A stretch of DNA of 17,134 nucleotides from NCBI GenBank assembly GCA_013041975.1, contig JABDQZ010000158.1:1-17134 (forward strand), read 5' to 3'. Origin of the DNA: Gammaproteobacteria bacterium (GTDB lineage: Bacteria > Pseudomonadota > Gammaproteobacteria > Chromatiales > Chromatiaceae). The position numbers and the translations under genes are program-made. Shown piece by piece: positions 1-6,638 of this stretch (the first letter of the stretch is position 1; every line of letters begins with the position of its first letter). The notes beneath the pieces were generated by a model, which made no database searches, had not been told where the DNA came from, and saw only the letters and a program-made list of their open reading frames with translations.

Positions 1-224
1 GATTCAATGGCACTTTCCGCAATACTGTCCGCATTATCAAAGCGGGTGATATCTACCGGGGCTGAAAAGTCCGCGTAGTAGCGCATCATGGCGCCATGCG
101 ACAAATCTGCATCATAGACTCTGAATGGAACTTCACGATCGATATAATACTGTGCCAACAAGCGGGTAATAACCGATTTACCGACACCACCCTTTTCACC
201 ACCTATAAAATGAATTCGACTCAT
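1..224 (-). CDS. ParA/MinD-like P-loop ATPase, N-terminal part (runs off the window)
   Basis: Only the first 74 codons are present; the gene continues past the left edge. The protein opens MSRIHFIGGEKGGVGKSV, which holds a deviant Walker A motif (KGGVGKS, residues 11-17) with the signature lysine of the ParA/MinD/CobQ-type ATPases. A YDADLSHG segment near residue 40 fits the usual switch I region. Such proteins bind ATP, often dimerise, and act in partitioning, protein positioning or enzyme maturation; which of these applies cannot be told from this fragment. The start is well supported by an AGGAGAT ribosome binding site 4 bases before the ATG. That site overlaps the stop codon of the upstream VOC gene, with 9 bases between the genes, so the two are almost certainly co-transcribed and translationally coupled. 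Confidence is high for the family and low for the role. Confidence 0.85.
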   Translation of the reverse strand, partial: MSRIHFIGGEKGGVGKSVITRLLAQYYIDREVPFRVYDADLSHGAMMRYYADFSAPVDITRFDNADSIAESAIE

Positions 225-233
225 GGTTATCTC

Positions 234-1472
234 CTATCCCTGATTTGTTTCTGCCTGAAGTTCAAGCAACTCATCTGCCACACCAGCTGCATGCGTAAGT
301 CCCGCCACATTTTCTTTTGTGAAAAATCCTTTGAACTCTCCAAAACGCTGCACATATTCGATAATCAGCGATGAATGTTCAGAGGCATTTGAAAAGATCT
401 GTTTTAAACCCTCTTCCTTTGAACCAATAACATCAAGCAGAAAGTCCTGGCCTTCCTGTCGAATCTGATCAACAACATAGTCAATATTTTCAACACCGTT
501 AGTGTAACCATCCTGCACGGCAAGTGCCAGGTGATGCAGACGTGGCCCATAGTTACGAACAAAAGTCTCGGTTGGTGACGGCAGCTGCTCAAGATGGTTG
601 ACGAAATAAGGCGTGTTGTTTGCCGTGAAAACCTTGGCCGGACTTCTGATCTCATCATCAAAATGCACGCTTTTGGTTACGTTGGTTGACGAGTTCTGGT
701 CCTTGATATCGTAAGAGCCCCAGTAGTAATAACTTGAGAGCGACAGCCATTCGAGAATCGCCACCTCCCTGTTCTGGCTGTATACTCGCGTAGCCAGGTG
801 ATCAACAGGCATCAACAATTCATCAAACTGCCGTTTCTTTTGCATTTCCTTGGCCGCCAGATAAACTTCCTGGACATCTCCACGAATACTACTGACCCCC
901 AAAGCATAAACTCTGCATTGATCGGAGGGTCTTTCCATGTAGGCCACGATATTGTGGGTATAAGGCGAAGGTTTACTGATGGCAAGATTGCCCGGCAGTT
1001 CCATTTTTCTTATTTCATCCTGCGAAAAAAACCGGAATTCCCGTGTTTTTTGTATTTCAGTGACACCGTGCAAATCAGATACACGTAAAATTTCCCCCAT
1101 GTAACGGCTGTAGGGTTTACGTGCGCCGATTGGATAAACATCATTGAGACTTCTGAAAATGCCGTGGGTTTTCGGATCCTTGACTTCTCTGACCAGTATA
1201 TCCGGATATTCAGGGGCTATGCGAAGAATATGTGTCCAGTGTGATTCACTCTCCAGTGTCACCAGGTAATGGTATGGAGTCATCAGGCACAGCTCGGCTA
1301 TGTATTCGATTGAATGACCAGGATCGACGGTCATCATGATCGCGTCAATCTCATAAATCATATCCGTTAAACCAACCTGATCGCGTTGTTCGAGTAACTT
1401 AACCAGATATTCTTGGAAAAAAACTGAATTTTCCTTATCGCCATTACGTTGAAAATTGAGTGACTGACTCAT
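234..1472 (-). CDS. VOC-superfamily, HPPD-like Fe(II) dioxygenase-type protein
   Basis: The C-terminal half resembles 4-hydroxyphenylpyruvate dioxygenase. A DHLATRV segment (His225), a HHLALAV segment (His314) and an IIEYVQR segment (Glu372) sit where HPPD carries its 2-His-1-Glu iron triad, and the phrase GLKQIF...LIIEYVQR is typical of that fold. The first 200 residues match nothing I recognise. I infer a metal-dependent enzyme, probably a dioxygenase, cytoplasmic, with unknown substrate; it is not confidently HPPD itself. I chose the ATG at 1472 (412 residues) because AAGG lies about 11 bases upstream. A TTG further out would add 30 residues rich in Trp, Cys and Leu that look like translated leader. 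The gene ends 9 bases before the ParA-like gene, suggesting a two-gene operon. There is no signal peptide or membrane segment. Confidence 0.8.
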   Translation of the reverse strand: MSQSLNFQRNGDKENSVFFQEYLVKLLEQRDQVGLTDMIYEIDAIMMTVDPGHSIEYIAELCLMTPYHYLVTLESESHWTHILRIAPEYPDILVREVKDPKTHGIFRSLNDVYPIGARKPYSRYMGEILRVSDLHGVTEIQKTREFRFFSQDEIRKMELPGNLAISKPSPYTHNIVAYMERPSDQCRVYALGVSSIRGDVQEVYLAAKEMQKKRQFDELLMPVDHLATRVYSQNREVAILEWLSLSSYYYWGSYDIKDQNSSTNVTKSVHFDDEIRSPAKVFTANNTPYFVNHLEQLPSPTETFVRNYGPRLHHLALAVQDGYTNGVENIDYVVDQIRQEGQDFLLDVIGSKEEGLKQIFSNASEHSSLIIEYVQRFGEFKGFFTKENVAGLTHAAGVADELLELQAETNQG

Positions 1473-1577
1473 TGATATTTTTACCTTGCTATGTAGAACT
1501 GGAATAAACAGGAAGCCCCATAACGCACAGCCTTGAGACATTAACCCTGGCCAATGAACCAAAAAGATGCGTATTTA

Positions 1578-1597
1578 CTTTCAAATTAATATGAAAG
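1578..1597. promoter_or_regulatory. 20-base AT-rich palindrome, possible operator
   Basis: The plus-strand sequence CTTTCAAATTAATATGAAAG matches its own reverse complement at 18 of 20 positions. It lies about 105 bases upstream of the chosen VOC start, next to a TTGACG box on the minus strand (1601-1606). The size and symmetry fit a site for a dimeric repressor or activator. No partner regulator gene is present, so this is a structural observation only. Confidence 0.35.
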
Positions 1598-1666
1598 GGA
1601 CGTCAATATCTTGATTTCGCAAGATACAGGCCAGTTTTACTGATTTGAACCTCAAGGGTAGCTGGC

Positions 1667-1697
1667 TTGGCACAAATCGTGTTGGAATTTCTATAAT
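1667..1697 (+). promoter_or_regulatory. Possible sigma70-type promoter for the gene at 1834
   Basis: TTGGCA (1667-1672) and a perfect TATAAT (1692-1697) are separated by 19 bases, slightly longer than the ideal 17. The predicted transcript would have a leader of about 130 bases before the ATG at 1834. Confidence 0.4.
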
Positions 1698-1833
1698 AGA
1701 GAAAACAAGGCCTTTCCTTTTTATTTGTCCTGTTTAAGCGCAGTGCATCAATTTAAAACGCATCTGCTGACATCGATGGAAAATATTGAGGGAGAAAAAT
1801 TTCTTGATGACATCATGAACGCGTGACTCGCAG

Positions 1834-2469
1834 ATGACAATATGTAACTACATTGACGGACATTATTACGAAAAATTCCATCCAGGCTGGGGAAGCTTTG
1901 TTGAAGAATTGTTTTTTTATACTTCCCGCTACTACGGAGTTACTGAAGCTTTTCTACGCGGCCTTACCGGGTTAAGCGACTTTTCCATGAACGGCTATAA
2001 AGCAAAGTCCCTGAGTACTTTACAAAAATCTGTTATGGCAACAATTCTATCTAAAGCACCTGACAAGGAATCCAGCCTGGCTGTTGTGGCCATCATTGAG
2101 AAAGTGATAAAACACGAAGTCGATGTTGACAAATACCTGCTCGAAAAATTTCCGCCAAGAGCAGCACATGAAGTACCCGTTGAAGTACATGGCCCCAAAA
2201 AAAAATGCACTCACCACCCGGATATCAGCCCTGTCGAGCCCTGGCTAAATATGGCGGAAAGACTGCAAATGCCGGTAGCTGTGCGTCATCACCACATCGA
2301 AATTGATATGATCGTACTGGCCCGTTATTTAAATTCACCGAACGAGACGCTGAAAAACAACCTGCATAACAGCATCATTGATTTGCACAATGCCGGTTAT
2401 GAAATACGTAACCATCCACACCTGACACATTCAGAGGCTCATATAATTGGGGACGAAGGCGCTGTATAA
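1834..2469 (+). CDS. Conserved-looking protein of unknown function, His-rich C-terminal half
   Basis: This is a soluble protein of 211 residues that I do not recognise. It has no signal peptide or membrane segment. The first half is helical in character (SLSTLQKSVMATILSKAP, AVVAIIEKVIKH). The second half contains THHPD near residue 127 and RHHHIEID near residue 150, plus further histidines toward the C-terminus (HPHLTHSEAHI), which could bind metal. The ATG at 1834 is the first possible start in the frame, because a stop lies 16 bases upstream. Its ribosome binding site is poor; a GGGAG stretch lies about 35 bases away. A run of nine A at 2197-2205 inside the gene encodes lysines and is prone to indels. 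The gene stands alone and converges on mdh, 29 bases away. Base use is somewhat AT-richer than the neighbours. Confidence 0.7.
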   Translation: MTICNYIDGHYYEKFHPGWGSFVEELFFYTSRYYGVTEAFLRGLTGLSDFSMNGYKAKSLSTLQKSVMATILSKAPDKESSLAVVAIIEKVIKHEVDVDKYLLEKFPPRAAHEVPVEVHGPKKKCTHHPDISPVEPWLNMAERLQMPVAVRHHHIEIDMIVLARYLNSPNETLKNNLHNSIIDLHNAGYEIRNHPHLTHSEAHIIGDEGAV

Positions 2470-2498
2470 AATCCTGCCCCGGGCCCTGGCCAAACCAA

Positions 2499-3479
2499 CT
2501 AGGGCAACAACTCCTCAATCACCGCCCTTTCACTGAGCAGCTCATTGCGTGAAATATCCAGTCGATTACGGGAGAAGTCATCAATATCCAGCCCCTGCAC
2601 AATTTCGTACTCACCGTCTTTAATTGTGACCGGATAGGAAAAAAACACACCCTCAGCAATACCGTAACTGCCGTCGGATGCTACGGACATGCTCACCCAG
2701 TCACCTTCCGGTGTCCCTAGCGCCCAGTCATGCACATGATCTACCACGGCATCAGCCGCTGATGCCGCTGATGACAGCCCACGGGCTTGAATGATCTCTG
2801 CACCACGACGCTGGATGCCTGGAATAAAATGATCAATAGCCCAGTCCCGGGTCACCCTTTCGAGAGCAGGTGTGCCATTGATCAGGCAATTGCCAACGTC
2901 AGGATACTGGGTCATGGAATGATTTCCCCAGATGGTCATACGGGTAATATTCACCACCAGTGAATTGGTCTTGTTGGCAAGCTGCCCAAGTGCTCGGTTG
3001 TGATCAAGACGCGTCATGGCAGTAAAATGCCGTGGATCAAGATCAGGGGCATTCGATGCGGCAATCAGGGCATTGGTGTTAGCCGGGTTTCCCACCACCA
3101 GAACCCGTACATTTGGAGACGCATTGTCGTTGATTGCGCGGCCCTGGGCAGAGAATATTCTGGCATTCTCGGTAATCAGGTCATTACGTTCCATGCCTTT
3201 GCTGCGCGGTTTGGCACCAATCAGGATCGCGTAGTCTGCATCACGAAAACCAATGGAAGGATCATCGGTTAGTACTACATCATGCAATAACGGCAAGGCA
3301 CAGTCTTCCAATTCCATACCGACACCATTGAGAGAAGACATGGCCTGTGGCATTTCCAGCAACCTTAATATAACCGGTTGCTCAGGGCCAAATATTTCAC
3401 CGGAAGCCACACGAAAAGCCAGCGCATAACCAATATGACCGGCTGCACCGGTTAAAGTAACTTTAATTGGGGTTTTCAT
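2499..3479 (-). CDS. mdh: Malate dehydrogenase (NAD-dependent)
   Basis: This enzyme interconverts malate and oxaloacetate in the TCA cycle in the cytoplasm. At 326 residues it fits the cytosolic-type (type 2) MDH group, not the shorter E. coli type. The Rossmann motif TGAAGHIG is at residues 10-17. The substrate-binding arginines are Arg92 and Arg98 in AKPRSKGMERND. The GNPANTNA loop follows at 130-137. The catalytic pair is Asp159 in TRLDHNRA, with Arg162, and His187 in IWGNHS. All key residues are present. The ATG at 3479 has AAGGA about 11 bases upstream. It lies 95 bases downstream of the PP2C gene on the same strand with no clear terminator between, so read-through from the cyclase/PP2C pair is possible. 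With the sucA start at the right edge, it is one of two TCA-cycle genes in the window. Confidence 0.97.
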   Translation of the reverse strand: MKTPIKVTLTGAAGHIGYALAFRVASGEIFGPEQPVILRLLEMPQAMSSLNGVGMELEDCALPLLHDVVLTDDPSIGFRDADYAILIGAKPRSKGMERNDLITENARIFSAQGRAINDNASPNVRVLVVGNPANTNALIAASNAPDLDPRHFTAMTRLDHNRALGQLANKTNSLVVNITRMTIWGNHSMTQYPDVGNCLINGTPALERVTRDWAIDHFIPGIQRRGAEIIQARGLSSAASAADAVVDHVHDWALGTPEGDWVSMSVASDGSYGIAEGVFFSYPVTIKDGEYEIVQGLDIDDFSRNRLDISRNELLSERAVIEELLP

Positions 3480-3574
3480 TTTATTCTGGTCCTTATATCA
3501 GCCAACAGAGACAGTTATAAGAATAGATGCGATAAAAACAAGTGCCAGAAAAATTTTAAAATACAAAGAATAAA

Positions 3575-4426
3575 TCAGAGCATCATGAAGATAACCGCAA
3601 TTGCAGCGATAGCGCCCAATGCCATATAAAAGACCATATCCTGGAAGGTTGATTTTGATTCAGCCGCTTTGGTGTTGGCTACAGGTTTAACAATCTCGGC
3701 ATCATTCGGAGCTGATACATAGATAATGCTAATATTATCAGAACCACCATGATTCAATGCAGCTTCGAGCAGGTTATTGACTGCGTCCTGCTCGCTGGAA
3801 TTTTCCCTGAGGATGCTTTCGATCTGATCATCAGGTACTTCATCTGTCAGACCATCACTGCACAGCAATATCCTGTCATTCCGATTAAACTGTCCATCAA
3901 CCCTGTCCACGACGACAGTTTCAAGGTCAACCACGCCCAGTGCCTGGGTAATCAGGTTTTTCTTGGGGTGAGAACTGGCTTCCTTGCTGCTGATCTGCCC
4001 CTGGTCAATCAGTTGCTGTACAAAAGAATGGTCTCGACTGATACGTTTAAGATGATTTCCATTCCACAGATAGGCACGACTGTCACCAACCCATTCCACT
4101 GAATAATTCTGGCCATCGACCTGTAAAGCAACCACTGTACAACCCATACCGGGGAAGCCCTCATCCCTTTCAGCAGAGGCGATAATTTCCCGATGTGTTT
4201 TCTGAATAGCATCTGAAAGAGATTCACCAGATCTGACATTTTCACTGATGGTAGTGCGGGCAATATCACTGGCGACTTCACCTCCCTGGTGACCGCCCAT
4301 GCCATCAGCTACAAACCAGAGGTTCAGGTCTGCATCAGCAAAAAAAGTATCTTCGTTATGATCGCGCACCACACCCGCGTGGGTTTCCGCCGCATAGCTG
4401 AGTTTATTATTGTCGCTAGTGCTCAT
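3575..4426 (-). CDS. PP2C-family Ser/Thr protein phosphatase, C-terminally membrane anchored
   Basis: This is a metal-dependent phosphatase that removes phosphate from Ser/Thr residues. The PP2C motifs appear in order: RDHNED (21-26), ADGMGGHQGG (40-49), VGDSRAYL (113-120), SDGLTDEV (190-197) and GGSDNIS (227-233). The metal-binding aspartates Asp41, Asp191 and Asp230 are therefore present. After a linker of about 25 residues, a single hydrophobic segment (about 264-283) ends the protein, so the catalytic domain should be tethered to the inner membrane and face the cytoplasm. Its ATG shares one base with the stop codon of the upstream cyclase-FHA gene (TGATG), a sign of translational coupling. 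It probably reverses phosphorylation read by that FHA domain. No kinase gene is present in the window. Confidence 0.93.
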   Translation of the reverse strand: MSTSDNNKLSYAAETHAGVVRDHNEDTFFADADLNLWFVADGMGGHQGGEVASDIARTTISENVRSGESLSDAIQKTHREIIASAERDEGFPGMGCTVVALQVDGQNYSVEWVGDSRAYLWNGNHLKRISRDHSFVQQLIDQGQISSKEASSHPKKNLITQALGVVDLETVVVDRVDGQFNRNDRILLCSDGLTDEVPDDQIESILRENSSEQDAVNNLLEAALNHGGSDNISIIYVSAPNDAEIVKPVANTKAAESKSTFQDMVFYMALGAIAAIAVIFMML

Positions 4427-5313
4427 CAGGAAACCTTGAAAGCTATAAGACTGGTTTCTTCACCGGTTATCTTTTCACCAGGGCTGATAAAACCGCTTGA
4501 ACTCATTGGCATCTCTTCGCGACGCAGATAAACTTCCTTGCCATTATCGAGTTTGACATAGGTTCCATTGGTACTGGTATCCGCCGCAACGAACTTGCCC
4601 CGGCTGTAATCAATCTTGATGTGGGTACGTGAAGCCAGCGAAGACTCAACAATCATGTCAGCAGACTGTGAACGCCCAATTACAAAAGGCAAATCATCCT
4701 TGTTTAACGATACCGATGAACCATTATGTGTCAGCTCAAGGCTACTATCCTGTGTAATATTTCCCGTAGCAAACACCACTGACGTACGATCATCATTGGA
4801 AGACCAGACGATATCGTAAATCGTTACCGGCTCGGATTTGCCTTTCAATGTTGTTTTGTCGAATTCCCTGGCCTTGTTCTGAAGCGAAGTGTTCAAAACA
4901 TTATAGGTACCCTGTGTGGTAATGATCTGTTGTGATTTGGATATGCCTGCCATACGTGCTGCGACATTTACGGCATCACCGAATACATCATTGCCATCCA
5001 GAATGACCTCGCCATGATGCAGACCGATTTTTACCGTCAGAAACAACCGCTGTGCACCAAAAGGCATGACCATGGTGTCGTTGATTTCACAGGCGGCCTC
5101 AACCGCCGAATCCGCATCTGGAAAACGACACATGATTTCATCGCCGATGGTTTTGATAAGAATGCCGTTAAATTTTTCGGCAATCTTGAGCATGAATTCA
5201 ATACAGCCATCAATTGCCGACTTAGCCGCTTCATCACCATATCTTTCATAAAGCGAAGTACTACCCACTACATCGGCAAACATGACTGTACATTCAATCG
5301 ATTGGCGATCCAT
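4426..5313 (-). CDS. Class III adenylate cyclase with C-terminal FHA domain
   Basis: Residues 1-170 are a class III nucleotide cyclase domain. FADVVGST gives the first metal aspartate (Asp14), and KTIGDE gives Lys54 and the second metal residue Asp58. DVFGDAVNVAAR gives Asp109, Asn116 and Arg120. The Lys54/Asp109 pair is the adenine-selecting combination, so cAMP is the likely product. Residues about 190-290 form an FHA domain: GRS (213-215), SRTH (228-231) and STNGTY (247-252), the set that binds phosphothreonine. No membrane segment is seen, so the protein is cytoplasmic or recruited to a phosphorylated partner. The start is supported by AGGAAG 7-8 bases upstream. The gene overlaps the PP2C gene by one base. 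Together they suggest a circuit in which Ser/Thr phosphorylation controls cAMP synthesis; that circuit is an inference. Confidence 0.92.
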   Translation of the reverse strand: MDRQSIECTVMFADVVGSTSLYERYGDEAAKSAIDGCIEFMLKIAEKFNGILIKTIGDEIMCRFPDADSAVEAACEINDTMVMPFGAQRLFLTVKIGLHHGEVILDGNDVFGDAVNVAARMAGISKSQQIITTQGTYNVLNTSLQNKAREFDKTTLKGKSEPVTIYDIVWSSNDDRTSVVFATGNITQDSSLELTHNGSSVSLNKDDLPFVIGRSQSADMIVESSLASRTHIKIDYSRGKFVAADTSTNGTYVKLDNGKEVYLRREEMPMSSSGFISPGEKITGEETSLIAFKVS

Positions 5314-5358
5314 TCATTCTTCCTGCGAAACCTGGAGATTTTTCTTATTAATATTCAG

Positions 5359-5387
5359 ATAATTACTAAATTTAGCAAAGACAGCAA
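5359..5387 (-). promoter_or_regulatory. Possible promoter of the cyclase-FHA/PP2C operon
   Basis: On the minus strand TTGCTG (5382-5387) and AATTAT (5359-5364) are separated by 17 bases, about 45 bases upstream of the cyclase ATG. The -10 box matches consensus at only 4 of 6 positions, and the region is AT-rich, so chance matches are likely. Confidence 0.3.
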
Positions 5388-5436
5388 GTTAATTTACTGT
5401 TTTGACTGAATTTAATCGAATGGATATACGGGAAAA

Positions 5437-5513
5437 TGGCACGCCCGGCAGGATTCGAACCTGCTACCCTCGGCTTAGAAGGCCGATGCTCTATCCAAAT
5501 GAGCTACGGGCGC
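5437..5513 (-). tRNA. tRNA-Arg (anticodon TCT)
   Basis: The minus strand folds into a full 77-base cloverleaf. The acceptor stem GCGCCCG pairs with CGGGCGT (one G-U at the first pair), followed by discriminator G and an encoded CCA. The T arm contains GGTTCGAATCC. The anticodon stem TCGGC/GCCGA encloses the loop CTTCTAA with anticodon TCT (plus-strand positions 5477-5479), which reads AGA and AGG. It lies downstream of tRNA-Pro on the same strand, 58 bases away. No separate promoter fits in that gap. Confidence 0.97.
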
Positions 5514-5524
5514 AATAATCGAAC

Positions 5525-5565
5525 AAAAAAGGGGTCAGAGCCATATGACTCCGACCCCTTTTTTT
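5525..5565. terminator. T-flanked palindrome between the two tRNA genes (bidirectional terminator or REP-like element)
   Basis: Six A residues, a stem GGGGTC(A)GAG / CTC(C)GACCCC with one mismatch, a loop containing CATATG, then seven T residues. The structure is symmetrical, so each strand reads as a GC-rich hairpin followed by a T tract, as in an intrinsic terminator. GGGGTCAGAG...GACCCC palindromes also resemble dispersed extragenic repeats that I recall from gammaproteobacterial genomes; I cannot check copy number here. It sits between tRNA-Pro and tRNA-Arg. Confidence 0.75.
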
Positions 5566-5571
5566 AGAATC

Positions 5572-5648
5572 TGGTCGGGGTAGAGAGATTCGAACTCCCG
5601 ACATCCTGCTCCCAAAGCAGGCGCGCTACCAGACTGCGCTATACCCCG
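5572..5648 (-). tRNA. tRNA-Pro (anticodon TGG)
   Basis: The minus strand gives a 77-base cloverleaf. The acceptor stem CGGGGTA pairs perfectly with TACCCCG, followed by discriminator A and an encoded CCA. The T arm carries AGTTCGAATCT. The anticodon stem CCTGC/GCAGG encloses the loop TTTGGGA with anticodon TGG (plus-strand positions 5612-5614), the anticodon able to read most proline codons when modified. It is directly behind a strong promoter (5681-5709). Confidence 0.97.
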
Positions 5649-5680
5649 AATTCCTGACGACCTCTCATCAGGGAGGCGGA

Positions 5681-5709
5681 ATAATACTCACACTACCGCC
5701 CGACGTCAA
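5681..5709 (-). promoter_or_regulatory. Sigma70-type promoter of the tRNA-Pro / tRNA-Arg unit
   Basis: On the minus strand TTGACG (5704-5709) and TATTAT (5681-5686) are separated by exactly 17 bases and lie about 33 bases upstream of the tRNA-Pro 5' end. The bases just after the -10 box are GC-rich (TCCGCCTCCC), the kind of discriminator found at stable-RNA promoters under stringent control. This is the best promoter match in the window. Confidence 0.75.
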
Positions 5710-5780
5710 TTGATGAATTGCAAAAATCGGTTATCATGCGGCGTCTTTGATTCCAATTCAGTTCTGAAGGAAATAGTAAT

Positions 5781-6638
5781 ATGAGTGCCCGGATTCTCGA
5801 TGGAAAAGCCATTGCTGCCGAACTAAAAGACTCGGTGAAACAGAAAGTTGAAAAAATGGTTGCTGAAGGCAATCGAGCACCGGGACTGGTTGTCATTCTG
5901 GTCGGCGAAAACCCGGCCTCCCAGGTCTATGTGCGCAATAAGCAAAATTCCTGTGAACAGGTTGGCTTTTATTCCGAACTGAAACGACTGAGTGTAGACA
6001 CAACCCAGGCAGAACTGCTGTCACTGATTGATGAATTAAACGGACGCGAAGAAGTCGATGGCATTCTTGTTCAGCTTCCCCTGCCTGGGCATATCGATGA
6101 AGAAACGGTGACTGAACGCATCCTGCCAACCAAGGATGTCGATGGTTTTCATCCATATAACATGGGCCGCCTGACACTGCGTATGCCTCTACTGCGCCCC
6201 TGCACTCCCAAGGGGGTGATGACCATGCTGGAAAAAACCGGCGTTGACCTGGTTGGAAAGGATGCCGTTATCATCGGTCAGTCCAATATCGTTGGCCGCC
6301 CCATGGCGCTTGAACTGCTTGCCGCTCGATGCACCATCACCATCTGCCACAGCAAAACCAGGGACCTGGAAGAAAAAGTTCGCAACGCCGATATCGTGGT
6401 GGCTGCCGTTGGCGTTCCTAAATTCGTCAAAGGTGAATGGGTCAAGCCCGGCGCCACTGTCATTGATGTTGGCATTAACCGCCTGGATGATGGCACTTTG
6501 TGCGGTGATGTTGACTACGACAGCGCCGCTGAACATGCGGAGTGGATTACACCCGTTCCAGGCGGCGTTGGACCCATGACAGTGGCTACCCTGCTGGAAA
6601 ACACCCTTCAGGCAGCAGAAATGCACAAGGACGCCTGA
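5781..6638 (+). CDS. folD: Bifunctional methylenetetrahydrofolate dehydrogenase / methenyltetrahydrofolate cyclohydrolase
   Basis: FolD oxidises 5,10-methylene-THF to methenyl-THF with NADP+ and hydrolyses it to 10-formyl-THF, supplying one-carbon units for purines and formyl-Met-tRNA in the cytoplasm. The length of 285 residues is normal. Active-site residues fall at the E. coli positions: Tyr50 and Lys54 in VYVRNKQNSC, Gln98 in DGILVQLPLP and Asp121 in KDVDGFHP. The dinucleotide-binding segment VIIGQSNIVGRP lies near residue 160, and PVPGGVGPMT near residue 260 closes the fold. The ATG at 5781 has AAGGAAAT just upstream. The gene runs divergently from the tRNA unit, with the two promoters sharing about 130 bases. 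Its stop codon abuts the TTG start of the next gene, so the two form an operon. Confidence 0.98.
   Translation: MSARILDGKAIAAELKDSVKQKVEKMVAEGNRAPGLVVILVGENPASQVYVRNKQNSCEQVGFYSELKRLSVDTTQAELLSLIDELNGREEVDGILVQLPLPGHIDEETVTERILPTKDVDGFHPYNMGRLTLRMPLLRPCTPKGVMTMLEKTGVDLVGKDAVIIGQSNIVGRPMALELLAARCTITICHSKTRDLEEKVRNADIVVAAVGVPKFVKGEWVKPGATVIDVGINRLDDGTLCGDVDYDSAAEHAEWITPVPGGVGPMTVATLLENTLQAAEMHKDA

Larger units (their letters stand above)
1473..1833. other. Intergenic region between divergent genes
   Basis: This 361-base spacer lies between the starts of the VOC gene (minus) and the unknown gene at 1834 (plus). It holds a near-perfect 20-base palindrome (1578-1597) and a plausible plus-strand promoter (1667-1697), both listed separately. 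A short frame from GTG 1743 to TGA 1826, with an internal ATG at 1776, could encode 16 to 27 residues and ends 8 bases before the next gene. It has no convincing ribosome binding site, so I do not call it a gene. No RNA gene is seen. Confidence 0.5.

Noticed and set aside
1667..1685. TTGGCAC resembling the -24 element of a sigma54 promoter
   Set aside because: The required GC dinucleotide at the -12 position is missing at the right distance, while a perfect TATAAT lies downstream, so sigma70 use is the better reading.
1743..1826. Short frame (GTG or ATG start) ahead of the gene at 1834
   Set aside because: No ribosome binding site at the right distance and only 16 to 27 codons; mentioned under the spacer but not called.
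2475..2505. GCCCT/AGGGC inverted repeat between the convergent genes at 2469 and 2499
   Set aside because: Only a 5-bp stem with a long loop and no T run; chance pairing in a GC-rich patch is likely.
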